From positions 1,178,001 to 1,242,000 of the forward strand of contig NZ_CP139698.1 of the NCBI RefSeq assembly GCF_034372165.1: a stretch of DNA of 64,000 nt, written 5' to 3'. Numbering within the stretch: the stretch's first letter is position 1; each line of letters starts with the position of its first letter. The notes under the pieces are model-generated. The model did no database searches. It was not told where the DNA came from and worked only from the letters and a program-made list of their open reading frames with translations. The translations under genes and the position numbers were made by a program. This stretch comes from Christiangramia sp. OXR-203. Lineage in GTDB: Bacteria > Bacteroidota > Bacteroidia > Flavobacteriales > Flavobacteriaceae. Below, one piece after another: positions 37,170-45,802 of the stretch.

Positions 37170-37213
37170 TTTCCCCCATAGCATTGATTGTTAATATTTT
37201 ATAGATTTACATA
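37170..37213 (+). promoter_or_regulatory. Conserved upstream block B (before array lipoprotein 5)
   Basis: TTTCCCC, 7 bases, TTG, 15 bases, TAGATTTACATA; same order and spacing as block A at 28511-28554. Downstream at 37226 and 37246 are ACCCTA direct repeats, and the ATG is 104 bp away. Likely the promoter for array genes 5 and 6. Confidence 0.55.
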
Positions 37214-37317
37214 TCTAATAATTACACCCTACCAACGTAATTTCACCCTATACAACTCTACCCAGAGTGTGACCTGCTTTTGTTAATTGAACTAACTAAT
37301 CAATTAATCTGAAAATC

Positions 37318-38793
37318 ATGAAGAAATTACATCTTCTTTTTTCAGCTATAATCGCTTTATTTCTTTGTACAGTCTCTTGTGAAAAGGATGAGGTGGTTAA
37401 AGTTGAAAAATCAATTACAGGAACACTCTCTTTTAATAGCCTAACCAACCCATTAAGCGACGCAGTTTCCAGATCATTCTTAGATTCGAATATTCCAGAA
37501 TGTAAAAATGTGACTCCTAAATTTGTTAGGATTTCCTTAAAATATTTAAACCCTGATACGCAAAACTGGGAATGGTATAAAAACTCAAACAATTCCAAGA
37601 TAGAGATACAGGTAAACCCAAATGGTACAGATACCGATGGAGATAACGTGCCAGATTCCTGGTTTACCATGGAATCTTTAGATCTAGAATTAAGGGCAGG
37701 AAAATATTCATTGGAATATTTTGCTATCACCGAGGGATCTGGCAATTCTGCAGAAATTTTATTTCTCGCTCCACGAATTCCTGGGAATTATCCATCTCAA
37801 GAGATAAGCCCTATACTGTTCCATAATTTTGTTGATAAACCTTTACCTATAGAAATTGAAATACGGTCTGGAGTGAAATATTACCAGCCAGTTGAAGTAT
37901 TATGTTATGAGGATGACTATTTCTTTAATTTTGGATATTTATTTTTTGACTTTACAACAGATGATTTACCTAGTATTTGCGTTTATGGAAACTATTGTTA
38001 TAAAAATGGCAAACATAGTCCTGCACAGTTCAAAATTAAAGTATGGAAAGATGAGATAAATACTTCAAACCTTTTGCTTAGTGCCGAAAATAAAGTAAAA
38101 TCTTTCATTACAGAAGATGGAAGCACTCAATATTATGCAGAAGCAATTTGTTTTCCTTTGCCGGACTATCCTACATACTATGCCAAAATTTGGTTAGTAA
38201 AAAGTGGAGAAGATGATATTTTAATAAGGCAGGGCTCATTTACAAAGGAGGATTTGAAAAATTTATATGATGAACAAAATGAGATCTCGCTATATCATTT
38301 TAGAGAAGGTTGTTGTGAAACACAAGACAATGTTACTCTATTAGAGGATACAACAAATGCTGATGAAGATTGTGCAGAGCCTGAAGATCCACCTGTGATA
38401 GATTGTTCCGTTTGCGACAGTTATAGTGGGAAGGTACATGAAATAAGCTTCAAATACACAGGTTCGGAAGATATAGTTCTAAGCGTTAACTATCAAGGTA
38501 GTGGAAATGAGTATGAACCACTAAGTAATATTACAGTAGCTCCCGGTGATATTATCAATATTACAGGAGCGTTTGATCATGCATCACATGGACTCATCAT
38601 CGGTAATAATCTAGTATTTGAAATTAAAGATAAGTCTGATGAATACTTACATACAAGTTGCTCACAAATACTGTATTTAGGTTTGAATACAAAGCTGGAT
38701 AATAACAGTGATAATAGTTCTGGTAATGACGGATCCTTTCAAATTACCAGGATTAAGATGAGTGGAGGCGCAGAATGTCCCAACCCAGATTAA
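37318..38793 (+). CDS. Array lipoprotein 5: diverged shared module plus Cys-containing C-terminal domain
   Basis: 491 residues. Signal peptide ends CTVSC. The shared module is recognisable but diverged: GTLSFNSL, a DTDGDNVPDSW loop in place of the DYDxDG loop, LELRAGKYSLEYF, the VEVLCYEDDYFF and FGYLFFDF pair, GNYCYKNGKH, CFPLPDYP, HFREGC. The C-terminal 130 residues begin CSVCDSYSGKVHEISFKYTG and carry a predicted beta-sandwich similar to DUF7467-type domains of secreted Flavobacteriia proteins (low certainty). It leads the second half of the array behind upstream block B. Confidence 0.72.
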   Translation: MKKLHLLFSAIIALFLCTVSCEKDEVVKVEKSITGTLSFNSLTNPLSDAVSRSFLDSNIPECKNVTPKFVRISLKYLNPDTQNWEWYKNSNNSKIEIQVNPNGTDTDGDNVPDSWFTMESLDLELRAGKYSLEYFAITEGSGNSAEILFLAPRIPGNYPSQEISPILFHNFVDKPLPIEIEIRSGVKYYQPVEVLCYEDDYFFNFGYLFFDFTTDDLPSICVYGNYCYKNGKHSPAQFKIKVWKDEINTSNLLLSAENKVKSFITEDGSTQYYAEAICFPLPDYPTYYAKIWLVKSGEDDILIRQGSFTKEDLKNLYDEQNEISLYHFREGCCETQDNVTLLEDTTNADEDCAEPEDPPVIDCSVCDSYSGKVHEISFKYTGSEDIVLSVNYQGSGNEYEPLSNITVAPGDIINITGAFDHASHGLIIGNNLVFEIKDKSDEYLHTSCSQILYLGLNTKLDNNSDNSSGNDGSFQITRIKMSGGAECPNPD

Positions 38794-38877
38794 TATTTAA
38801 TCTCGTATATGGGTGCTATAGCAAGTACTCTCAATAATTTAATCCCTACTTCAATTTATTATATACAACAACCCATA

Positions 38878-38899
38878 GAAGGTGTTTCATAACACCTTC
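38878..38899 (+). repeat. Intergenic stem-loop between array lipoproteins 5 and 6
   Basis: GAAGGTGTT, TCAT, AACACCTTC: 9-bp perfect stem without T run. Confidence 0.7.
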
Positions 38900-38951
38900 A
38901 GGGGAAACCATACATACTCAATTCAATTAATAACCAATTAAATTTTAAATT

Positions 38952-40649
38952 ATGAAACATTTTAAATTATTTTTCACTTATGCCGCATCTGCTGCATTGA
39001 TGTTTACATCTTGTAGCAAAGATGAAAATGTAACACCAGATTCTCCGGATCCTGCAGAAATTACTTCTTTAAACTTTAATGTTCAACTAGAGGATTTTGA
39101 AACAAACCGATCGCAGATAAACAAAGATCATATACTTGGCGATGGAGAAGTACCAAGCTGTAATAATGAAGATACAGAGCCTGCTTATATTCGAGCTGTA
39201 ATTGAAAAACCAGGTGGAGGATTTGTAGATGACGGAGATGCCGGTAATGCAGAAGCTGTAGATATCAGAATTATTCCAGCTAGCAGTGATAGCGATAGTG
39301 ATGGGATGGATAATTGGCTTACTTATGAAGAGCCTTTCCTAGAGCTTCCATCAGGACTTTATGAATTGCTTTATTTTGATGTACGAAACAGCAATGGAGA
39401 TGTTCTATACCTTGCACCTTCCAATGATGATACGTACGGACCTGCAAATTTTGAAAACTTTGTAGATAATCCTCTACCTCATACTATCGACTTAGAGACA
39501 GGTACAAAGCATTATGATGAGGTGCAAGTACTTTGCTATGATGAGGTTTTTGCTGATTCTTATGGGTACCTTTTCTTTGATTTTGAAATGCTGCCTTTAC
39601 AGTATATCTGTTTATTCGGTAATGAATGTAATGATGTTGGTCGTCATTTCCCTTCCAATTTCAGGATTAAGGTATGGGAATATCCTTCAAACGATCAAAT
39701 AGGAGATTTAAATTTTGACGATGATGATGCTTTGGTAAATGCTACCAATGATGTTGTTAGAGAAGGTGGAATTGTAGTACAGGCCGATGCTTTATGTATT
39801 CCATTACCAGATCGTCCAAACGTAGACGAAGTTTTCTATGCAGAACTTTATACTATTGATGGAGGTGGTAATGAGACCTTGATTAGAAGAGGTGATTTTA
39901 GTGAAACTGAAATCGATGACCTTATTAACGAGGGAGATGATCAAGCAGTTCCAGGTACTCAGAAATACTGGCACTTTAGAGAAGGACCTTTCTGTGGTGA
40001 AGATTCAGATCCTTGTTTATTAAGCGGAGTTACCGAAGATTGGGTTCAGGACTTTGAATCTGGTGCACTATTACCAGGAACTGGGACCGATTATATTGAT
40101 GTAGACACTAATAATGATGGTGTATATGATGGATCTGATACACCTGGTTTACCAGCACCTTTTGGAGGGTACCTAATAACAAATAATCCAGAAAATTATT
40201 ACTCAGGCTTTGTAGGACCTCAGGCTGGTGATGCTGGTGATTTTATAGTTTTTGATGGCCATCCAGATAATTCTGAAAAAGTGTATTTTACCAGAAATAC
40301 TCCAGATCTTTGTGAGGGAGACAATTATTACGTAAGAATGCGTGTGAAAGATATTAGCTCTCCAGATGGTTTAAATGAGGCTAGATTAAAAGTTGTATAT
40401 AGATCTGGAGATCCAGAATCTGCGACCCAGGCAGGATTGTTCACAATTGATGACTTATCTAAAGATTCGAATTCAGCATGGACCACCGTTGGATTTATAA
40501 TGACTGCAACCGAGGATGGTGAAATGATTATTAGAATTAGAGATAAGGAAGATGCAGTTTTTGGGAATGATTTTGCAATGGATGATATCATTTTTTCCAA
40601 TGATCCAACTATTTTAAATGGGGTTACACATATTAACCCTGTGAACTAG
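38952..40649 (+). CDS. Array lipoprotein 6: diverged shared module plus jelly-roll-like C-terminal domain
   Basis: 565 residues. Lipobox MFTSC. The shared module (residues about 30-345) has DSDSDGMDNW as its calcium-loop-like element, FLELPSGLYELLYF, the VLCYDEVFADSYGYLFFDFE stretch, GNECNDVGRHFPSNF, CIPLPDRP and HFREGPFC. The C-terminal 210 residues open WVQDFESGALLPGTG and proceed through GDFIVFDGHP to FAMDDIIFSND, a pattern typical of jelly-roll, carbohydrate-binding-like domains. Binding of glycans is plausible but unproven. A hairpin (40658-40684) and a terminator end the array. Confidence 0.72.
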   Translation: MKHFKLFFTYAASAALMFTSCSKDENVTPDSPDPAEITSLNFNVQLEDFETNRSQINKDHILGDGEVPSCNNEDTEPAYIRAVIEKPGGGFVDDGDAGNAEAVDIRIIPASSDSDSDGMDNWLTYEEPFLELPSGLYELLYFDVRNSNGDVLYLAPSNDDTYGPANFENFVDNPLPHTIDLETGTKHYDEVQVLCYDEVFADSYGYLFFDFEMLPLQYICLFGNECNDVGRHFPSNFRIKVWEYPSNDQIGDLNFDDDDALVNATNDVVREGGIVVQADALCIPLPDRPNVDEVFYAELYTIDGGGNETLIRRGDFSETEIDDLINEGDDQAVPGTQKYWHFREGPFCGEDSDPCLLSGVTEDWVQDFESGALLPGTGTDYIDVDTNNDGVYDGSDTPGLPAPFGGYLITNNPENYYSGFVGPQAGDAGDFIVFDGHPDNSEKVYFTRNTPDLCEGDNYYVRMRVKDISSPDGLNEARLKVVYRSGDPESATQAGLFTIDDLSKDSNSAWTTVGFIMTATEDGEMIIRIRDKEDAVFGNDFAMDDIIFSNDPTILNGVTHINPVN

Positions 40650-40657
40650 GTAATTAA

Positions 40658-40684
40658 TGGAAGGGAATGAAAGACTCCCTTCCA
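40658..40684 (+). repeat. Stem-loop after array lipoprotein 6
   Basis: TGGAAGGGA, nine bases, TCCCTTCCA: 9-bp stem without T run, 8 bp after the stop. Same placement as the other array hairpins, different sequence. Confidence 0.7.
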
Positions 40685-40808
40685 ACTATTCGAAAATCGT
40701 AATAAAGAATTGTGTGTGTAAACTTTAGAATTTCATCAATTTTCATACTTTCTACGCTGGGGGGCGGTTATATAAAATTGAGGATTGATATATTTCGAAG
40801 TTGATTGA

Positions 40809-40837
40809 GAGCCGTTAAACAACGGCTCTTTTTTTTT
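40809..40837 (+). terminator. Terminator closing the lipoprotein array
   Basis: GAGCCGTT, AAAC, AACGGCTC, then nine T. The T run touches the stop codon of the convergent ACP phosphodiesterase gene. Confidence 0.9.
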
Positions 40838-41420
40838 ATAATTCTCGAATCTGTTTTTGACTAAATTGGAGAACGTCTTCAAAGAAATGACGGAATTCAT
40901 TTTCAAATTCATCATAATATAACTCCAGTTCATCTGTAGCCTGATCCATACCAGATTTTAGCTTCGTTCTTTTATTCATACCATTCAAGACACTTTGAAT
41001 TCCATCAATAGAAGCATAACTTAAAAGCCAGTTTTGTTCGATCATATATGGGAGAAAATTCTTGACATTAGAAGGAAGAACCTCGTAGTTAAGCTTCAAT
41101 AGCTCATAGAACTGTATGGTATATTCCGCCAATGGTATATCACAATAGTCTTTCCAGTTCGCTGCTAAGAAATGATCGTAAAAAATGTCTACGATGATGC
41201 CACTATAATGCCGGTATCTTTCAGACAAACGATGACTACTCTCTTTGAAAACTGGATGAGTATCGGTATAAAAGTCGATCGCACGATGTAGAATTATACC
41301 TTTTTGAATTTGAAGTCCATATTTTAGATATTTTTTCCCCTTTATAGAATCTGCCATAAAATTGCCAATCTTGACCAGATCGTCATCACCAGATAAATAT
41401 ATATGTGCCAGAAAGTTCAT
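40836..41420 (-). CDS. Acyl carrier protein phosphodiesterase (DUF479)
   Basis: 194 residues, typical for AcpH-type proteins, which remove 4'-phosphopantetheine from holo-ACP. Motifs: MNFLAHIYLSGDDDLVKIGN with FMADSIKG, then GIILHRAIDFYTDTHPVF and the metal-site region IVDIFYDHFLAANW. Cytosolic. The gene converges on the lipoprotein array and diverges from glmM. Confidence 0.9.
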   Translation of the reverse strand: MNFLAHIYLSGDDDLVKIGNFMADSIKGKKYLKYGLQIQKGIILHRAIDFYTDTHPVFKESSHRLSERYRHYSGIIVDIFYDHFLAANWKDYCDIPLAEYTIQFYELLKLNYEVLPSNVKNFLPYMIEQNWLLSYASIDGIQSVLNGMNKRTKLKSGMDQATDELELYYDEFENEFRHFFEDVLQFSQKQIREL

Positions 41421-41468
41421 GCGGGAATATACGAATTAAACAGGGCCAGGGTTAATATTTGTTAAGTT

Positions 41469-41500
41469 TTGGAAAGTACGGGATGACACAATTATATTTG
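41469..41500 (+). promoter_or_regulatory. Promoter of glmM
   Basis: TTG at 41469-41471, 21 bases, TATATTTG at 41493-41500: full match to both Bacteroidetes promoter elements. The leader would be about 40 nt. Confidence 0.65.
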
Positions 41501-41545
41501 TTAAAATTTCTTACAGGTCCTATCAGGATCTATAAATAACTAATA

Positions 41546-42931
41546 ATGACATTAATAAAATCAATTTCAGGGATTAGAGGAACTATTGGTGGAAAAACCG
41601 GTGATAACTTAACCCCTTTAGATACAGTAAAATTTGCCGCAGCTTATGGTATGTGGTTAAAAAATAACTCAACCAATAAGAATCTTAAGGTTGCGGTAGG
41701 AAGAGATGCGAGAATATCTGGAAAAATGATCCAGGAACTTACGATGAATACCCTAACTGGTCTGGGAATCGATGTAATCGATCTAGGCTTGTCTACCACT
41801 CCTACAGTAGAAGTCGCTGTACCCTTGGAAGATGCTGATGGTGGAATCATACTTACTGCCAGCCACAATCCTAAACAATGGAACGCTTTAAAATTATTAA
41901 ATAGTAAAGGAGAATTTCTTGACGGAGAAGCTGGAGCCAAGATTCTTGAAATAGCAGAAAGTGAAAATTTTGATTTTGCTGAAGTTGATGACCTTGGAGA
42001 GATCACAGTGATCGATAATTATATCGACAGGCATATTGAAGAAGTCCTGAAGCTTAAACTAGTTGATGCTGATAAGGTTTCTTCTGCGAAATTTAAAGTA
42101 GCTGTGGATGCAGTGAATTCCACAGGGGGAATTGCTATTCCAGCACTGCTGAAGAGAATGGGCGTAGAGGTGATCGAATTATACTGTGAACCAAATGGAC
42201 ATTTTCCACACAATCCAGAACCTTTAAAAGAGCATTTAATCGATATCTGTTACTTAATGAAAAAGGAGAAGGCAGATCTTGGGATCGTAGTAGATCCAGA
42301 TGTAGATCGTCTTGCTTTTATAGACGAAAACGGTGAAATGTTTGGTGAGGAATATACATTGGTCGCATGTGCAGATTATGTATTGTCTAAAACTTCCGGG
42401 AACACTGTTAGTAACCTGAGCTCATCCAGAGCATTAAGAGATATTACAGAGAAACATAATGGAGAATATAATGCCAGTGCAGTAGGTGAAGTGAACGTGG
42501 TTCAGCTTATGAAAGATTCAGACGCAATCATTGGTGGTGAAGGTAACGGCGGAATCATCTATCCGGAAGCACATTATGGCAGAGATAGCCTCGTGGGAAC
42601 AGCCTTGTTTCTTACATATTTGGCAGAAAAGAAAGAGTCGGTTTCTTCAATAAGAGCAAGTTATCCTTCTTATTATATGAGTAAGAATAAAATTCAGCTG
42701 ACTCCAGATTTGGATGTTGATGGTGTTTTGAAAGCGGTTGAAAAAAGACACGCTTCAGAAGAAATTTCTACAGTAGACGGAGTAAAAATCGATTTCCCGG
42801 AGAACTGGGTTCATTTAAGAAAATCCAACACAGAGCCAATTATCAGGATCTATACTGAAGCAAAATCTCAACAGGAAGCAGATGAGCTGGCGCAGAAAAT
42901 GATATCTGAAATTGAGCAAATCATAGCCTAA
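41546..42931 (+). CDS. glmM: Phosphoglucosamine mutase (phosphohexomutase family)
   Basis: 461 residues. It interconverts glucosamine 6- and 1-phosphate for UDP-GlcNAc supply to peptidoglycan and lipid A; phosphomannomutase activity cannot be excluded by sequence reading alone. Motifs: SISGIRGTIGG at the N-terminus, the phosphoserine loop TASHNPKQWNALK, the metal loop DPDVDRLAFID, the sugar loop GGEGNGGIIYPEAHYGRD and the phosphate loop RKSNTEPIIRIYTEA. Its stop overlaps the convergent acyltransferase by 4 bp. Confidence 0.9.
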   Translation: MTLIKSISGIRGTIGGKTGDNLTPLDTVKFAAAYGMWLKNNSTNKNLKVAVGRDARISGKMIQELTMNTLTGLGIDVIDLGLSTTPTVEVAVPLEDADGGIILTASHNPKQWNALKLLNSKGEFLDGEAGAKILEIAESENFDFAEVDDLGEITVIDNYIDRHIEEVLKLKLVDADKVSSAKFKVAVDAVNSTGGIAIPALLKRMGVEVIELYCEPNGHFPHNPEPLKEHLIDICYLMKKEKADLGIVVDPDVDRLAFIDENGEMFGEEYTLVACADYVLSKTSGNTVSNLSSSRALRDITEKHNGEYNASAVGEVNVVQLMKDSDAIIGGEGNGGIIYPEAHYGRDSLVGTALFLTYLAEKKESVSSIRASYPSYYMSKNKIQLTPDLDVDGVLKAVEKRHASEEISTVDGVKIDFPENWVHLRKSNTEPIIRIYTEAKSQQEADELAQKMISEIEQIIA

Positions 42932-43833
42932 CTTACCCTGGTAGCTCCTTCTGGAACAGGTTCATTTCTATGTTTCCAGCGTTTATGCGTCCATAGATAG
43001 TACTCTGGTTTCTCACGAATTTGCTTTTCGAGAAGTTCAAAAAACTTTTGAGTAATAAAATGCTCCGGTTCTTCCGGGGCATTTTCAGTTATAGGAACCA
43101 GCGTAGCTTCATAAAATCCTCTACCGGTTTTTTCCACATGTAGGTATATGACATTAAGATCCAGACCACGAGCCAGTTTTTCAGAACCTTCAAAAACAGG
43201 CACAGAGATTCCCATAAATTTCATCCATAGATTAGAACGCTGAAGTCTTGGGGATTGGTCGGCGATCATAGCGTAAATACCTCGCAATCCTTCTCGCTCA
43301 TTTTGGATGATTCTCTTAGTCGCTTTATGAGTATTAACAAGCTCTCCACCAAGCTTACTACGTATCTTGCGAACCATATCATCAAAATACCTGTTCCGTA
43401 TTTTTTTATAGATTCCGAAGGATTTATATTTGAGTCCGTAAAGTTGTAGCGCAATAATCCATTCATAACTAGCGTAATGTGCGCACATTAGGACAATACT
43501 CTTGTTTCTGCTTTCAATCTCTCTTAAAACTTCAAGATTAGTGAATTTGAAGCGCTTTTGAAGTTCTCTATCACTAATGGAAAGACTTTTGATCATTTCC
43601 AGAAACATATCACACATATGCCTGTAGAAAATTTTTTCTATACGTTTCAAATCTTCGGAAGGCTTATCTGGAAACACCATTCTTAAATTCTTTTGAACAG
43701 TACTTCTGCGATAGCCTATGACTCTAAAAACCAAGATATATATAAAGTCTGAGAATATATAGAAAATACGAAACGGAAGAATGGATATAAGCCAAAGTAG
43801 GGGGTAAACAAGCCAGAAAACTAATCCTTGCAT
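42928..43833 (-). CDS. LpxL/HtrB-like lysophospholipid acyltransferase
   Basis: 301 residues. An N-terminal membrane anchor (residues about 3-40) precedes a cytosolic-face acyltransferase domain. The HX4E catalytic pair is CAHYASYEW, and the later AMIADQSPR motif is typical of lipid A late acyltransferases. Likely adds a secondary acyl chain to lipid A at the inner membrane. It diverges from the rhomboid gene with 52 bp between starts. Confidence 0.87.
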   Translation of the reverse strand: MQGLVFWLVYPLLWLISILPFRIFYIFSDFIYILVFRVIGYRRSTVQKNLRMVFPDKPSEDLKRIEKIFYRHMCDMFLEMIKSLSISDRELQKRFKFTNLEVLREIESRNKSIVLMCAHYASYEWIIALQLYGLKYKSFGIYKKIRNRYFDDMVRKIRSKLGGELVNTHKATKRIIQNEREGLRGIYAMIADQSPRLQRSNLWMKFMGISVPVFEGSEKLARGLDLNVIYLHVEKTGRGFYEATLVPITENAPEEPEHFITQKFFELLEKQIREKPEYYLWTHKRWKHRNEPVPEGATRVS

Positions 43834-43847
43834 AAAAAAACTTTCCG

Positions 43848-43866
43848 CAAATATATGGTATATTTG
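43848..43866. promoter_or_regulatory. Back-to-back -7 elements between acyltransferase and rhomboid genes
   Basis: TATATTTG reads on the plus strand at 43859-43866 (rhomboid) and on the minus strand at 43855-43848 (acyltransferase). Neither has a clear TTG at the right distance. Confidence 0.4.
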
Positions 43867-43885
43867 AAATTAAACTTTAGTAAAA

Positions 43886-44539
43886 ATGGGAGAATTGAGC
43901 CTGGTCACGCTGGTGATCATAGCGGCAAATGCATTAATTTCTTTTAAAGGTTTTAGCGATGAGACCTTCTTCAACAAGTACAAATTCAGTACTTCAGATA
44001 TTCAGAGAGGTTCTAAATTTCAAATATTCACATCGGGATTCCTGCATGTAGATACAAGCCACCTTTTTGTAAATATGCTAACACTCTATTTTTTTGCAAA
44101 TGTGGTTATCTGGCAGTTAGGCTCTGTAGCTTTCCTCATTATATATCTTGGGAGTCTATTGCTGGGAAATTTATTATCCTACTATTTCCATAAGAATGAT
44201 CCGTACTATACTGCCGTAGGTGCCAGTGGCGCTGTAATGGGAATTCTTTATTCTGCCATACTACTACAACCAGACATGACGCTTGGTTTATTCTTTATCA
44301 TACCAGTTCCCGCTTATATATTCGGAATAGGATATCTGCTTTATACTATTTACGGAATGAAGCGCAGAACAGATAATATTGGTCACGATGCACATTTTGG
44401 CGGTGCTACCGGTGGATATATTCTAACGATGATTCTGGCTCCCTGGGTGCTGGAAAGTCACTTGCTAATGGTTATTTTATTAGCTGTGCCTATCGTAATA
44501 TTGTTCTTTCTTCAAAGAACCGGGTATCTTTCTAAGTAA
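43886..44539 (+). CDS. Rhomboid family intramembrane serine protease
   Basis: 217 residues with about six membrane segments. The catalytic serine is in VGASGAVMG and the catalytic His in GHDAHFGGATGGY; the HLFVNMLTLYFF segment matches the conserved HxxxNM element of TM2. Substrates are unknown. It cleaves proteins within the membrane; no partner is suggested by the neighbours. Confidence 0.92.
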   Translation: MGELSLVTLVIIAANALISFKGFSDETFFNKYKFSTSDIQRGSKFQIFTSGFLHVDTSHLFVNMLTLYFFANVVIWQLGSVAFLIIYLGSLLLGNLLSYYFHKNDPYYTAVGASGAVMGILYSAILLQPDMTLGLFFIIPVPAYIFGIGYLLYTIYGMKRRTDNIGHDAHFGGATGGYILTMILAPWVLESHLLMVILLAVPIVILFFLQRTGYLSK

Positions 44540-44545
44540 ATAGAA

Positions 44546-45667
44546 TTAATTCAGTAGTTCGCCAATCTTTTCAGCTAAGGCATCACCACGAAGATTTTTT
44601 GCCACAATGATTCCATCTTTATCAAGAATATAGGTCGCCGGGATTGCTGTGATTCCGTATAACCTAGCTACGGGATCCTGCCAGAATTGAAGATTGGAAA
44701 CATGATCCCATTGTTCAAGTTTATCATCTTTGATTGCCTGTACCCATCGATCCTTCTGTCCTGGTCGATCCAGACTTACGCTAATGATATTTAATCCTTG
44801 ATCTTTGTACTTGTTGTAAGTGTTAACCAGGTTTGGATTTTCTACTCGACAAGGTTTACACCAGGCTGCCCAGAAATCTACTACAGTAACCTGACCCATC
44901 CGATCAGAAAGTGCAAGCATTTCGCCATCTGGAGTAGGAGCTTCAAAATCTGGAGCCTTAGACCCCGTTTCAGCATTTTTCATCTTCTCTAACTCGCTCT
45001 TCAGATCTTTTGCCATATCAGTTTGCTTGATACGATCTGACACTTCACCGAACATATCGCGAACTTCCTTGGAGCTATGACTTTTTGAACTCAACATATC
45101 AGTAAGCAAGGTTACAGCAAGAAATGTATCTGTATTTCGGCTAAAAATCTCTTCTTTAGCTTTACGATCATTGTCTTTAAGCTCGGTTTCAGTTGCCTGA
45201 AGACTTTTTAGTTTTGCAGTATCCTTCTGTATCATTGCAGTTCTCGCTTCCTTCTGCATTTTCCCAATCTTCCGGTTCATTTCTTTCATGTGATCCAAAT
45301 ATTCATAAAGCGCTTCATTTTCTTGTCCACCGCTCACACGTGAGCTACGAATACTGTCCTTATTGATGTTGAATTTCAGTTTTTCGTTCTCAGCAATAAA
45401 TACAAGATTACCATTAACTCCTTCGATACGTAAAAAACTAAGTGCAGGTAGATCCATTTCTTCCATGTCCAACTCAAATTTCTCATCCTGAACAATGGCT
45501 GTATCTACTGCTTTTGGTGAACGAGTCTTTCCGTCTAATTCTGAGATATAGATTTTTGTACCATTTTCAACACCTTTTACTTCACCGCTTAGGTAGTAAC
45601 CTTTATCTTCTCCACATCCAGTTAATAGGAAAATTACGGAGCTGAATAAGAATAAGAATTTCTTCAT
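44546..45667 (-). CDS. TlpA-like thiol-disulfide oxidoreductase lipoprotein with DUF4369 domain
   Basis: 373 residues. Lipobox FLLTGC, Cys18. The N-terminal part (GYYLSGEVKGVENGTKIYIS) is a DUF4369 domain, then a charged helical section with coiled-coil character (residues about 125-215), then a thioredoxin fold with VDFWAAWCKPCRVENP as redox site (CKPC) and a cis-Pro region TAIPATYILDKDG. Probably a periplasmic reductant in cytochrome or protein thiol maintenance, as for other TlpA/ResA relatives. Confidence 0.92.
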   Translation of the reverse strand: MKKFLFLFSSVIFLLTGCGEDKGYYLSGEVKGVENGTKIYISELDGKTRSPKAVDTAIVQDEKFELDMEEMDLPALSFLRIEGVNGNLVFIAENEKLKFNINKDSIRSSRVSGGQENEALYEYLDHMKEMNRKIGKMQKEARTAMIQKDTAKLKSLQATETELKDNDRKAKEEIFSRNTDTFLAVTLLTDMLSSKSHSSKEVRDMFGEVSDRIKQTDMAKDLKSELEKMKNAETGSKAPDFEAPTPDGEMLALSDRMGQVTVVDFWAAWCKPCRVENPNLVNTYNKYKDQGLNIISVSLDRPGQKDRWVQAIKDDKLEQWDHVSNLQFWQDPVARLYGITAIPATYILDKDGIIVAKNLRGDALAEKIGELLN

Positions 45668-45802
45668 TTTTTATGTCTATTTCTGCAAAAATAATGAACT
45701 CAGGCCTCATTCTAATGACGTTCTTATAAATAAATGTTAATTTCAAGGCGTTGCTCTTTCAAGGCTACATTTACATTTAATTTTACCTTAAATTATCAAG
45801 TT

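Noticed and set aside
27466-40837. Polysaccharide utilisation locus
   Set aside because: No SusC/SusD-like pair, glycoside hydrolase or TonB-dependent receptor was found in the region.
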